In this document: piece after piece, positions 11,578-23,402 of the stretch
Layout of the letters: the number at the start of each line of letters is the position of its first letter
How positions within the stretch are numbered: position 1 is the stretch's first letter
Assembly: GCF_947179165.1 (NCBI RefSeq)
Contig: NC_077242.1
Span: forward strand, 32,857,097 to 32,921,096
Length of the DNA: 64,000 nucleotides
Source of the DNA: Solanum dulcamara
Taxonomy: Eukaryota; Streptophyta; Magnoliopsida; Solanales; Solanaceae
Direction of reading: 5' to 3'
The notes under the pieces: generated by a model
The model's input: the letters and a program-made list of their open reading frames with translations, nothing else
Told to the model about the DNA's origin: nothing
Database searches by the model: none
Program-made: the position numbers and the translations under genes

Positions 11578-13992
11578 ATGACTAAGGAGTCATTTTCAGC
11601 TTTGGACTTAGCCAAAAATGGAGAGCAAAAATGTGAGAACAAGAGAGAGGCAGCCACGGGTTGCTCCAATTTAAGGTAATCCCTCCGATTTTATTTCGTG
11701 AATTAATTATTTAAGGTATCCCATGGATATATGACAGGGTTTAATAGAGTAAATTACTATTTGGGGAAGCAAAGAAGGGACACAAATAGTCCGCAACTTT
11801 CAGCATGTTAAGGAGTTTCTGAAGTTAATTTTCAGCAAGTTTGGGAAGCCATTTATTAAGGTATAGCTTGGTTATCTTCTCCCACATTTTGGTAAGGGTT
11901 TGGAAATGATATTAAGGTGTTAATAATGTAAATTTATGGTTTGGATCAGAACAAAATGGATAGAAAATAGCCATAATATTTCAGCCGCAATTAAGAAACT
12001 TTCGAGGCGAGTTTTGGCAAGCTTTGGCCAATTTCGGGTAAGGTGAGGTATTTCCTTTCAATTTGAAGTTTATGGTGTGTTTAAGGAGTGTATTACACGC
12101 TTTTAGATGGATGAAAGTATAAAAATTCCATATAGGGGCTTGACGTTCGAAACAAACTAAATTGGAGTCGCTATAGTGAAATTGTAGTCGAGGCAAGGTG
12201 TTGTGCTTGTGGTGTGCTACTGCAGGTGTGTGGTGGTGTGTTTCAGGGCCTAAAAGTATTCTAAAAGATGTGTGGAGGCTTCTGTTTGCAGCCACACGAC
12301 CCCTTATTTCGTATAATTAAAGGTTTTGCGAAATAAAGACTAAAAACCCTATTTTGGTATCATATTTTTCAGCAAGTTGTTTGGAGCTTATGTTGTGTAA
12401 TGTTGCCATGTTTTATTTGTATATGAGCTTCAGATTGTTGTTGTTGGTTGGATGTAGTGATTAGGGATCTAATTGTAAATTCGTATAGGGCATGTTATAG
12501 GGGAGGTGTTGCCTGATTTTCGTTAACTCCTTAACTAGCTAAAGAACTAGTCAATAAGACGAGCGAGGAAATGAGTTCTATGAATACTCGTGTACAACTT
12601 AAGATGTTGAAAAGACAAGGATGGTTGATATTCGTATTACTTTCATGTTAAATAGTTTCAAGAGATGACGAGGCGAACATATTAAGAGTAATCCATAAGA
12701 GGTATGTAAAGCTAACATTTCCTTCTTTTGGCATATTGTTGGCATAAGTATGTAAGGCTTAGACTTTCTTTTGGCATGTCTTCGGCAAAAGTGTATTAAG
12801 CTAATCTTCCTTTTTGGCATGGTTTTTATGAAGCAAGTATATGACTTTGATATGATTTCAAGGAAGTTTCTATTCGTAGAACCGCTAGGATGGCCAAATT
12901 TTTGATTTCCAAAAGATATTTTATTACGCTTTGATATGAGTATAACATTCCAGAAGTTCTATTTTGATATAACCCATAGTAACTTTTAAAAGGTACTTGA
13001 TACGACTCTTGTCTTGATTTTTAAATAATAGCTTATTTTGTTAACTCCATCGAGTCTCAAACATGATTTAAAGTGCATTTAGTTTCTCACTACTCTACTC
13101 CTAGAAGCCTCAATGCTTCCTTCACTAAGCTCGGGTCAGGTTTTGTTATCGTGTGTACTTCTCTGCATTATTCGCCGTACCCCAACATAAGAGGGAAGGT
13201 ACGACCTTACATGGGTTTGATTTGTGGAGTTATGATGTGCCATGTACACCTATAATATGATATGATCTAATATGACCATCTGATATGATATGATATGTTA
13301 TGGAGATATTCCCTACTATGGAGTTATGATGTGCTGTGGCGCCAGTGAAGAGGCGGTGACCACGTTTTTTATTTGTTCACCGAGTTCCATAATGGGGACA
13401 AATATGACATATGTTTTTCTGCATACATTATCTGTGGTTATGAAAAGCATTTTGATATTCTAGATATTTTTCTCACTTTTGGACCTTCTGTTATGGTAAT
13501 GGCTTTACTTGTTACAGTCCATACTTTACATACTTAGTACATATGTCGTACTGACCCCCCATTCTCTAGGGGGCTGCATTTCATGCCCGCATGTACAGAT
13601 GCTAATTTTGGAGATCTGCCAGCTTAGGGTTTCCACTCAACGATGTTGGAAGTGCTCTACTATTCTGGAGCCTAACTTTTGATACTGGTCATTTGATATA
13701 TATGTTTGTTTATTCAAGGGTGCGACGGGGCCCTATCCCGCCATATGACTAGGCTAGCATTTTGTATAGGTCTATAGACTTGTGATGTGGGTTGTGAATA
13801 TATATTTTGGGCTTTGTGTTCCGTGATGGCCTTAATGACCCTCGTGTGCTACATCTGTTCTCATGCACTCTCTAGCAACCCCTTTTCAATTTCTACTTTT
13901 GTTTATTCTGCTAACACGCTAAATGAGGATAAAGGTACGTATGGGTGCCCAACTCGGGCACCAGTCATGCCCTACAGAGTTGGGTCATGACA
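10946..13992 (+). mobile_element. 3.05 kb solo LTR with CAAAG target duplication
   Basis: It begins TGTTACACCCC and ends GGGTCATGACA, flanked by CAAAG at 10941-10945 and 13993-13997. No internal domain is present, so this is a solo LTR left by LTR-LTR recombination. The uninterrupted sequence survives at 22596-22600 in the paralogous repeat, which confirms both borders. Inside are near-palindromes at 11327-11372, a long AT repeat at 11518-11575 at the promoter position, and short ORFs (minus 11981-12295, plus 13787-13990) without recognisable domains. Related LTRs lie at 23403-27021 (minus), 34935-48342 (minus) and 61467-64000 (plus). Confidence 0.95.
11518..11575. repeat. AT dinucleotide microsatellite at the LTR promoter
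   Basis: An uninterrupted AT repeat of about 29 units. In the related LTRs the same spot is a short TATA-like stretch (ATATATAT near 26563 and 47690, TATATGTGTATATG near 62020). Confidence 0.95.
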
Positions 13993-14524
13993 CAAAGTAT
14001 GATCATGAGTCTATGTTGATATAAATTGATGGTTATTTCATTAAATTGAAGAGTTTCCCATGAATTCTCCTATTTTGATTTCTAGGGTTCATGATGTAAA
14101 ATATAAGTATTTTTAATTTTACTTCCAAATGATATTATCTTTATTAATTATGTATGGGCTGAAAGAAAGTTTATGATCATGCATGTTTTCAAGTCAATTT
14201 CATGAATTTCAAGTCAATTGTTCATGCATTCATGTCTTATCCTAATTTCAAGTATAAGCTATGATCATGAATCTCCAAGTATGAATTATGTCTATGTAAG
14301 TATGATTGTAATGATGAAAGGACAATTGTCACATTGCAAGTATGTTATGAAAATGAGCTACTCTATGATTTCAAACCTATGATTATGACTATGATATATG
14401 AAATTATGATTTCTATGCTATATATGTATTTCATGGGATTTGACTTAGCAATGAATGTGGACTTGAGGTGGGATTTGGAAGTACGGGTCCTTATATAAAG
14501 TCTCTTATCTCATAACTATGTGCC

Positions 14525-15257
14525 TGTAACATCCCCTAAAAACGTTGTATACGATGTTTCAATTCTCGCCTAAAAATGATACAGTCTTCGTATTTTGGGC
14601 ATAACATTTTATAAGATTGTCCAAATTGGGTGATTCAAATTTTTGAGTAACCACAAGATCATTACCTACAACTTTTGTGATACCATAATTTAAGTTTCGG
14701 AGGTTACGTAGGTCAAATAAATTAATTATTGTAAGACAGTGTGCTATGATGAAATAGAGTATTTGTAGAAGAAAATTCATATCTCACTGTAGGGTGCTCC
14801 AAATTGGTTGATTCTTAAACGAAATGAAACTAGACTTCTATATATACAGTTCTTATGAAGACACTAAATCCTAATAAGGAATTTATCTTGTTCAAAAATA
14901 GCTCCAAAAAAGAGTATTCTATCAAAGATAACTCATTTCACCTACCATGAAAAGATCTAGATACATTTAACATCATTCATGACATAAATTGTCCTCCAAT
15001 TAACATCATCCATGACATCATAATTTTCCATTAAATTTTCAAATTTTTCTTTATAATTATTTTATTTATTATTAGGTCCCTCTTTCCCACCTATAAATAC
15101 CCACCTTATTTCCTCATTTTATTCATCAAGCTTTCTCAAGCAAGTCTTCTCTCTATACACTTCTTTACACATTCTCAAATATAGTTTTAGTTCTTAGTAG
15201 TAAAGAAATACTATTCCGGTGATTCATATACTCCGGGTAATACACAAAATGTAGTTC
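14525..15257 (+). repeat. LTR 5' portion (U3/R) with promoter
   Basis: It starts TGTAACATCCCC directly after the truncated family-A LTR. It holds a TATA box CTATAAATACC at about 15090 followed by a CT-rich leader (CTTTCTCAAGCAAG), the usual layout of a plant LTR promoter and transcript start. Its sequence does not match the first half of the LTR at 17247, although the part after 15258 does match that LTR's second half, so it is either a chimeric LTR or a separate fragment. No gene is seen; the minus ORF 14559-14780 is chance. Confidence 0.6.
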
Positions 15258-15961
15258 ATAAGTGATAGTTGTTGGTTAGAGAAACTGTACGAGAAGTAAA
15301 ATATTATATTTTATATATTGAGTTGCATTACTATCTTTTAAAGCATTGTCTCTTATTGTATTTCATGCTTATTTTAGTTGAGCTATTTTCAGAGTTGAGT
15401 TCTTGAGTTGAGTATCCTGAGTAAGTTTCCTCTTGTCATTTCATATACTCGTATATTCCATGTAATCACTTCATTCGACCTATATTATTTTATGATGTAG
15501 ATAAAGGTGATAGAGATCCTCAACCACCACACCATTGAAGATCAATTTCTACCCAGCTTGGTGAGACCTATTTGGATTAAGAGGCGCTCTGGTGTCTTTA
15601 TTTCTTTATTATATTTTTCAGTTATTAATTTTTAGTTTGAGGTAGCTGTGCACCTGTCCTGGTACTTATTTTAGAGTCAGTATTCTAGAGGTATCATAGA
15701 CTAGAAGACAATGTTCAGTTTTGTTCCTCGAGTATATTTTGAAAATATTGAGTTAAGTCTCATACATTTTTTTTATACTTGAGTTTCATGATTTATGCTA
15801 AAGAATATTAAGTTGCATGCTTCATTGTGCCCATCAAAGCTTAGTTATGAGTTAAAGTCTTGCGCTAAGTGAGTTATCCAGGCCAAGTATTTTACTTGGG
15901 ACGAGCAATAGTTTTTGAGTGATGGCCATGTCCAGGGTGTAGGTTCGGAACATTATAATTG
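15258..15961 (+). repeat. 3' half of a gypsy 5' LTR
   Basis: It parallels 18780-19450 and 37000-37690. Shared landmarks are GTTAGAGAAAC, a TGATGTAGATA/TGATGCAGAGAC block and GATCCTCAACC...CATTGAAGATCAA (about 15510-15535). The last bases, with the TGACA end and PBS, are lost; at about 15961 the sequence jumps straight into integrase. Confidence 0.7.
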
Positions 15962-17095
15962 GTGGAATGACATAGAAAGGAATATATCATATTTTGTTTC
16001 TAAGTACCCAAATTGTCAACAAGTCAAAGTTCAAAATCAAAGTCCTTTTGGGGTAGCTCAGAATATAGAGTTTCATAGTGGAAATAGGAGATGATTAATA
16101 TGGACTTCACTACATATTTCCCACAATCTCACAGATAGCAAGACGCGATTTGGGTGATTGTGGATAGGATGACCAAATAAGCCTACTTGTTACTCATTAA
16201 GACTACGAATTAAGCAGAGGATTATGCTTGATTATATATTTAAGAGATAGTCTGAGTTCATGGAGTTTTCTTTTCTATCATATCAGACAGTGGTGCTCAA
16301 TTCACTTCTCAGTTTTGGAAGTCATTTCAAAGAAGTTTGTGTTCAAAGGTAAATCTTAGTACCTTTCCATTCTCTAATAGATGGTCAAGCAAAGTGTATG
16401 ATTCAGACTATTGAGGACATATTGAGAGTTTGTGATATGGACTTCGAAGGTAATTAGGATGATCACTTGCCACTTATTGAATTTTCTTACAACAACAGTT
16501 TTTACCCGAGTATCCAAATGGCTCCTTATGAGGCTCTTTATCGAAAGGGATGTAGATCACCAATTAGTTGGTTTGAAGTTGGTAAAGCTGAGATGATAGG
16601 GCCATACTTGTTCCATCATGTGATGGAGAAGGTGAAGATCATTCAAGAGCGATTGAAAATCGCACAAATCGTTAGAAATACTATATTAATGTTAGAAGAT
16701 GAGATTTTGAAAGAAATGGAAGCTTAGTCTCCATAATGTTGTCCGTACTAGATTATTAAGAGGGTTGTCAATGTATATTTCGAGTTGGAGCTACCATCAG
16801 AGTTAGCAGCCACTCACCAGTGTTTCAATTTTCCTTGTTTATGAAGTGTTTGGAAGATTCCTCACTCATTTTTCCTACATAAAACATTGGTGTGTTAGAT
16901 AGCTTATCCTATGAGGAGATTCCTATCCAAATTCTTCACCATCAAGTTTGCAAATTAAGGTCCAAAGAGGTTGCTTCATTAAAGTTTAGTGGAGAAATTA
17001 ATTTTTTGAAGAGTCTATATGGGAAGCCAAAGAGAATATAAAAGCCAAGTACCGTATCTATTCATTTCTCATAGTACCGATGATTGAGGTAATAT
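15962..17095 (+). pseudogene. gypsy integrase and chromodomain remnant
   Basis: The zinc region reads [12 protein letters not shown] (about 15996-16035), keeping the CxxC pair. The core follows with many stops, for example the [16 protein letters not shown] segment around 16285-16330. It then gives the longest open stretch (16467-16727): MPLIEFSYNNSFYPSIQMAP, YEALYRKGCRSPISWFEVG. A chromodomain-like tail with YEEIPIQILHHQVCKLRSK is at about 16910-16970. Gag, protease, RT and RNase H are absent: the LTR is joined directly to integrase, a large internal deletion. The remnant is non-functional. Confidence 0.8.
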
Positions 17096-17232
17096 TTCTT
17101 TCTCTATCTCAGAGTTAGTACCTTCTTGAGTATTTGAGTGGTAATTCATTAGTTTGAGTCTTTGAGTTCTTGCATTGTATTCGTGCCTTGAGTAAATTGA
17201 TAGCTTGGTCATTATTCAAGGATGAATAGTTC

Positions 17233-17245
17233 AAAGGGGGAGATA
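17233..17245 (+). other. polypurine tract
   Basis: AAAGGGGGAGATA sits two bases before the TGTAACACC LTR start and follows the usual AAGGATGAAT landmark. It would prime plus-strand DNA synthesis. Confidence 0.8.
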
Positions 17246-17246
17246 T

Positions 17247-19450
17247 TGTAACACCCTGCATTAATCTAACCTAGATCAGTCCCAAAGAGTCCAAAGAAGT
17301 TTAGAGGAAACACTATCCTGTAGAGGCACAAGTGCCACGTACGGCCCATAGAAGGTTCTAAAAGTCGTAGGGATGACTTGTAGACTCCATAAGGACTTAG
17401 TGAAAATCTTAAGTTTCTGAGACCCTGCTACAAGTGGTATTACAGCTTGTAGAATTTTCTACGGATAATATGAAGTGTTCATAGATAGAGTATTACTGCC
17501 CAGGCAAGAGTAAAGTTTCACAAGCCCAAGATATGAGCCATCAAAATTCTTACCCCTCGTTGGGTCACTCATAGACCGAAGTGTCACATTCCAGTAGCTA
17601 CTAGAATGCACAAAAGTTCCTACGACCTATAGAAACTATGATAAACTATATAGGGGTCCTTAGACTCCAACCCCTCAAGATACCTCTAGTCCTATGACAG
17701 GTACCCTACGACCCGTAGAAGTTCGTATGGACTATTAGATGGCCAGCGATGTTTTATGAAAGGTAAAACCATTTTTTCCCACCTTCCCAAACAAAATCCC
17801 TAAAATTTTGAGACTAAATAAGCCACTTATTAGTACCCCATGATACTTTTCCCTCATTAACACTTAGAATATTTTGAGATCAAGGATTAGAGAGGAGAAA
17901 AGCTAAGGTTCAAGCATTTTAACAAAGTTCTTCGAGTTTCGCTTAGATCATTGATCTTTCAGGTATATAAGGCTAATCACAATGTTTAAGTGAGTTCATA
18001 ATTGTACCCTACATCTTCCTTCAGTTAATATGAGTTGAGTTTGAGTTTTCATTCATTTAAATTGAGTTTTGAGTTAGTTATATAGTCTATTATTTAGTTC
18101 TCTATTATTTAAATCTATTGTGATGATTTTCATGAATTGAGTTTCTGAATTATCATTCATGTTTACATTCACATGAATCCTAGCTGAGTATATTTACATT
18201 ACATATTTTTGTGCATTATTTGAGATAAAAAAATGATATATTTTATCTCTTAAATTGAGAAAGAGTTTGAGCATGAATTTGAGTTTGAGAAGACTTTCAT
18301 TCACTGATTTTTTTAGCATGATCATTATCGAGTCTAAATGAGTATAAGTAATAATGCATTTAAGTATTCATCTTGAGACTGAGTTGAGACATTAATGTTC
18401 TATTTTATGCATTCATTGTGTTGAGGAGTAAAACAATTTTGAAGAGAAGTTATGAGTTGAGAAGAATTGAGTTAAATTGAGTAAAGTTTAATGATACTAA
18501 TGAGATAATATTTTGAGTATTTTTACTCACTTGAGTTCATAAGCATAATAATAAATTTTGAGAGTAGTATTGAGCGCTAATTTGGGTAAGAGTTTAGAAA
18601 ACCTCAAACCCAATAAACTACGGAACAATCTCATGATAGGATCATACCATTGGTTTGGGCGACTCCGTACTTCAGTTCCTAATACCAATTTTTGTTGGAT
18701 CCATGCGATGAGTGCGTCCCTTACCCTGGAAATGGAAACAGTTCATTGTATCATCACATTTCTCATAGTGATGGTTTTCGATTAGAGAAACGCACAAAGA
18801 GTAAAATATTGATTTTTATATTGAGTTTCATTCTCTATTTATATTTTGTAAAGCATTGTCTTATTCTTATATCGCATGCTTTATTGAGTTGAGATATTAT
18901 AGTATTGCATTCATTGAGATTTCTAGAGTAAGTTTCCTTTCAACCACTTTATATATCATACATTTCATGCACTTGCGCAATTTGGTGCTGTATTATTTTG
19001 TGATGCAGATACAGATGATATAGATCCTCAACTGACACATCATTGAAGATTAATTTCTTCTAGCTTTTGATGAGACCTCATTCCATTCATAGGAGCTCTT
19101 AGTTATTTCATTCAGTATTTCTTTATCATCCTTTTGAGGTAGCCATGGTTCTGTCCCAATACTTAATCAGAGTTAGTTTGTAGGCTCCATAGAAAAGACA
19201 TAGATAGAATTTTGAGTTCATTCAATTTTACTTTTAGAGTATGTTTTTAAACACACTATGTACATTTTAGAGATTTTGCTTTTTATGCATGAGTGACTTT
19301 TAAATGTATTTTAAATGCTCACAATTATAAAGCTATTTCTATTGAGTTAAGTCTTCCGATGACTAGTTAGCCAGGCTAAGGATTCTCTTGGGAACCATAA
19401 ACGGTTTTTGAGCGCCGGCCACCCCTAAGTTTTAAACAAGGGGAGTGATA
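17247..19450 (+). repeat. 3' LTR of the internally deleted gypsy element
   Basis: It starts TGTAACACCCTGC after the polypurine tract. From 17335 to 17760 it carries degenerate CTACGRCCCRTAG near-palindromes (clear around 17700-17725). Its second half matches 15258-15961. The right end is blurred: a GCCGGCCACCCC motif near 19418 equals the LTR's terminal region, but no TGACA end is found before RNase H sequence starts near 19480. No gene is seen; ORFs at 18558-18892 lie inside the LTR and match no family. Confidence 0.75.
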
Positions 19451-21115
19451 TGGGCATTATATTGATGCTATATAAGAATTTCATAGCTTATGACTCACGA
19501 CAATTAAAGGTTTTTGTGATGAATTACTCGATGCATAAATTGGAGTTGATAGAGGTAGTGTTTACCCATAAGATCTAGTGGAATTATCTCTATGGTGTCC
19601 AGTGTGAGGTTTTCACTGGTCATCACAGTCTCCAATATGTGTTCTCTCATAAAAAAATGAATTTTAGGCAACAAAGATACGTGGAGTTACTCAAGTATTA
19701 TGACATCACCATTCAACATCATCTAGGTAAGACCAATGTGGTGGCAGACGCATTGATCCAAAAAATAGTTAGCATGAGTAGTTTAGCTTGTTTGGGTGCA
19801 TCTATTGACCCCTTGTCTAGAGAGATTCACGATATTGAGATGAAGTTCATGCAATTGGGCATCTTAGATAAAGGTGGGGTGTTATCCATTATTACGGTTA
19901 GACCTATTTTTATGAAGGAAATCAAACATAAACAGTTTGAACATAAACGTTTGAGCGAGCAGAAGATGGTGTTTAGCAAGGCTAAATATGTCTCTTTTGA
20001 TCCTGGTAGTGTGTTCAATTTTAGGGGAAGGATTTGTGTTACCCAGGTCTATGATTCAATCCAAACATTGTTGATAGAGTCTCATGGTTCGTAGTATTCT
20101 ATTAATCTAGGTGAACAAGATTTATTGGGATTTAAAACGGCTTTATTGGTGGCCTGGAATGAAGAAAGACATAGCTAAGTTTGTGGCTAAGTGTCAAAAC
20201 TACAATTGGTAAAGTATGAGAATTAAAGGCCTATAGTTTTGCTTCAGAGAATACCCATTCCTAAATGGAAATGGGAGAAGATACCTATGGATTTGTTATG
20301 GTTCTTCCTAATACCTTGGGAAAGTATGACTTGATTAGGGTTACAATGATAGATTCACTAAATTATCCCACTTTAGTCCAGTCAAAGTGGAATTATCGTG
20401 CTCACAGTTGGCATAGATCTATGTTAAGGAGATAGTAAGATTGCATGGGGTCCCCCTTTCTATCATATCAGATTGTGCCACACAATTTACTTGTATGTTA
20501 TAGGGGAAATTGCACGAGGAGTTGGGCACCCAACTCACTTTTTGTACACTCTTTTATCCATAGATTGATGGTTAGTCGAAGAGGACAATCCAAGTTTTGG
20601 AAGACATGTTGAGGGCATGCATGATCGAATTTTGGAGCCATTCAGATTAGTTCTTACCCTTGTCTGAGTTCTCTTATAATAACAACTATCACTCCAGCAT
20701 TGACATAGAAGCTTTTGAAGCACTTTATGGAAGGGGATGTAGATCTCCCATAGGATGTTTGAGGCTAGAGATGTGAAACTTTGGGAGTTGATTTGGTAAA
20801 GAAGGCTCAAGAGAATGAAATGAGTATCCAAGCTAGATTTTTAGTAGCCCAGAGTCGGCAAAAACAATATACATATCATAATGTCAGAGATATAATATTT
20901 TAGGCCGGTGAACATATACTTCTAAAGGTGTCACCCATAAAAGGAGTCATGAGGTTCGGCAAGAAAGGCAAGCTTATCCCTAGCTATATTTGCTCATGTG
21001 ATATTCTTGAATGTGAGGGGTTAGTGTCTTATAGGCTAATTACCCACCTAACTTATTTGGAGCCCAGCTTGTGTTTCATATATCCATGATTAAAAGGTCC
21101 CATGAGAATGGAGAT
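19451..21115 (+). pseudogene. gypsy RNase H and integrase fragment
   Basis: It starts inside RNase H: YDSRQLKVFVMNYS, then VFTGHHSLQYVFSHKKMNFRQQR and GKTNVVADALIQK, with the last RNase H Asp kept. An open stretch of 151 codons (19639-20094) covers the RNase H end and the connection to integrase. Beyond it the integrase core (SDCATQFTC near 20470; [13 protein letters not shown] near 20660; [14 protein letters not shown] near 20720) is broken by stops. KVSPIKGVMRFGKKGKL (about 20925-20975) is the integrase C-terminal domain. The chromodomain end is replaced near 21115 by the array element's ORF. No LTR of its own can be assigned. Confidence 0.8.
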
Positions 21116-21810
21116 TAGATTATTAAGTGGGTCCCTAAAAGATATCATGAGCGTACTATTTTTGTGCTTGGTTTATGGGCATTGTAATGAGGTCGAGGTC
21201 CCGATATATGCAGAGATTGATAACTTTTTCAAGGTGAACTAGGTGTAAGATATTAGTCTGATTCGTGACAATACTAACCCAGTATCTTAAGTTTGGGGAT
21301 AACACTCTGGTTCTTTAGTTATTTGTTATTGATAGATACTACTAAATAGGGAAAACATGTTGATACTCCTCTCCTTCTTGGCTAGAGTTGGAGGTCAGTC
21401 GGACAATGGGGCAGATTATTAAGCCCATGACTTTGGAAATTTGATTCAACACACCATTTGTACCTACTTCGGACACCACATTAGCACCATATCTACTAGA
21501 CTACCTAGCTATGGTCCCAGTGACAAAAGTTTTTATTATTGGTTTGTCCAAGTGGACAACACACAAAGCATAAGTTGGGTCAGCTTTTGATGAAGATAAA
21601 GCCATGGGTTAAGTCAACAATTGAGGCATCTGATGCCTCTATATGAGCATAATTTGAGCAGTTTATGAAGTACTTCCATGGTCAGAAGGATAGCCTAGAG
21701 GAACGGATGAACAACCGGCTGACAAAATTAAATGTGCTCGATATGGGCAGGATCTTGCTCTACTCCAAAATTTATAGTGATCTTGCTCTACTCCAAAATG
21801 AGATTATAGC
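21116..21810 (+). pseudogene. array element, first (partial) internal ORF region
   Basis: This is the 3' part of the internal region found again at 31000-31657 and 48470-49152. Matching landmarks are FFKVN followed by a stop near 21240 and the segment encoding SLEERMNNRLTKLNVLDMGR (about 21690-21750). The 5' part is missing at the junction with the gypsy fragment. A short duplication of TCTTGCTCTACTCCAAAAT (near 21750 and 21780) is specific to this copy. The encoded protein resembles plant-transposon-type ORFs but is broken. Confidence 0.65.
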
Positions 21811-23402
21811 TATCACGACCCAAACTACTCCCTAGTCGTGACATGGTGAATATGATCTAGAAAGATCCTAAACAAGACACTTAACATAAGTGTGACACTA
21901 AGACAATCAACATCACCAAATAATTTAAAAAGTGGAAGATAAGTCTCAACATAGTCTAATTGTAACATCCCTAAAAAATGCTCATAAGTTCCTTAAGAAT
22001 GCCTTGGGATTAGGTTGCTCATGTAATGAATTATCCTTAATGTTTTTGGAAAATACGAGTTCGGAATATTGATCAAGGGGTCAAAACCTATAGGAAAATA
22101 ATTTTGGTGGAATTTTAGGAATCGTAGATCAAACGATAGATTTCTCAAGAAACTGCAGAAAATAGAAAGGTCCGCATCGCAGACCTAGCAAGGATTTTCT
22201 GGCCGAGTTGGATTTTTAGGAAGGGGATTTTAGACTTTTCCCAAATTCTTAGATAATGAACCTAGAAATTTTTAGGACCTAATTCAACTCTATAAATTAA
22301 CCTAAACCTATAATTCTATTCATTCTTCTACAATTCACCTCCTCAAATATTTCTCTCTCTACAAAAGACTCTTAAGGACTCTATTGAAGACTTCAAGTAA
22401 ATTCACTCAAGCACTCCACCAAAACTCTCAAGTTCTTCCAAATTATTTAGTCTTCTTACTTAAGGTATGTGTGAATTGATTCATGGACCCTTTCATCCAT
22501 GAAACCCAATCAATTTCTCAAGGTTTTCTATCAAATTAAAGTATGGTATTTTATGGGTTTTATGATCTCTATTCCAATTGCATGAAATTTTAATTCAAAG
22601 TATGATCATGAGTCTATTTTGATATAAATTAATGGTTATTTAATTAAATAAAGAGTTTTCCCATGAATTCTCCTATTTTGAGTTTATAGGGTTTATAATA
22701 TAAATTATGAGTATTTTCAATTATACTTCCTAATGATATTATCTATATGAATTATGTATGCACTGATATAAAGTTTATGATCATGCATGTTTTCAAGTCA
22801 ATTTCATGATTTTTAAGACAATTGATCATGCATTCATGTCTTACCCTAATTTCAAGTATAAGCTATGATCATGAATTTTCAACTTATATTCTATGAGAAG
22901 TTTTATTTAATGATTTCAAAGATATTATTATGAATCTCATTCAAATTGATTATGCATCCAAGTTTTACCCTAATTTCCAAGTATGAGTCATATCTATATA
23001 TGTATGATTTGTAATGTGGAAGGACAATACCCGCATTGCACTTATGTTATGAAAATGAGCTACTCTATAATTTCAAACCTATGATCATAACTATGATATA
23101 TAAAGTTATGATTTTATGTTATGTATGTATTCCGTGGGATTTGCCTTAGCATCGAATGTGTACTTGATGTGTGGACTCAAATTATGGGGTCCTTATATAA
23201 AGTCTCTTGTCGCATAACTACGTACCACCGTAGGTACAAAAGGATTAGAGGTGAATAACCAAATCTGTACGAGGTGAGTACTCGAAATATCAAGGCTTGG
23301 AGGTGAGTACCCGAGTCTAAGAACTAGGGGTGAGTACCCAGTTCACACGACCGCTTACTGGATCCACTTAGGCATGTAGGAGTCTACCTTGGAAAGTAGT
23401 CT

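Larger units (their letters stand above)
10273..14524 (+). repeat. family-A LTR, 3'-truncated, interrupted by a solo LTR
   Basis: It starts TGTAACATCCC and matches 21961-23213 along its length (shared: AGACTTCAAGTAAATTCACT; GACCCTTTCATCCATGAA with small changes). Positions 10273-10945 and 13998-14524 are its two halves, split by the solo LTR at 10946-13992. It stops at 14524, where the next TGTAACATCCCC LTR begins, so the last 0.95 kb seen in the other copy is absent. A CT-rich leader (TTTCTCTCTCTATAAAAGAC, near 10695) looks like its R/5' UTR. No coding gene; the short ORF at 10223-10459 crosses the boundary and is chance. Confidence 0.85.

Noticed and set aside
11981..12295. Minus-strand ORF of 104 codons in the solo LTR
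   Set aside because: I do not see it maintained in the related LTRs, and no domain or signal is present.
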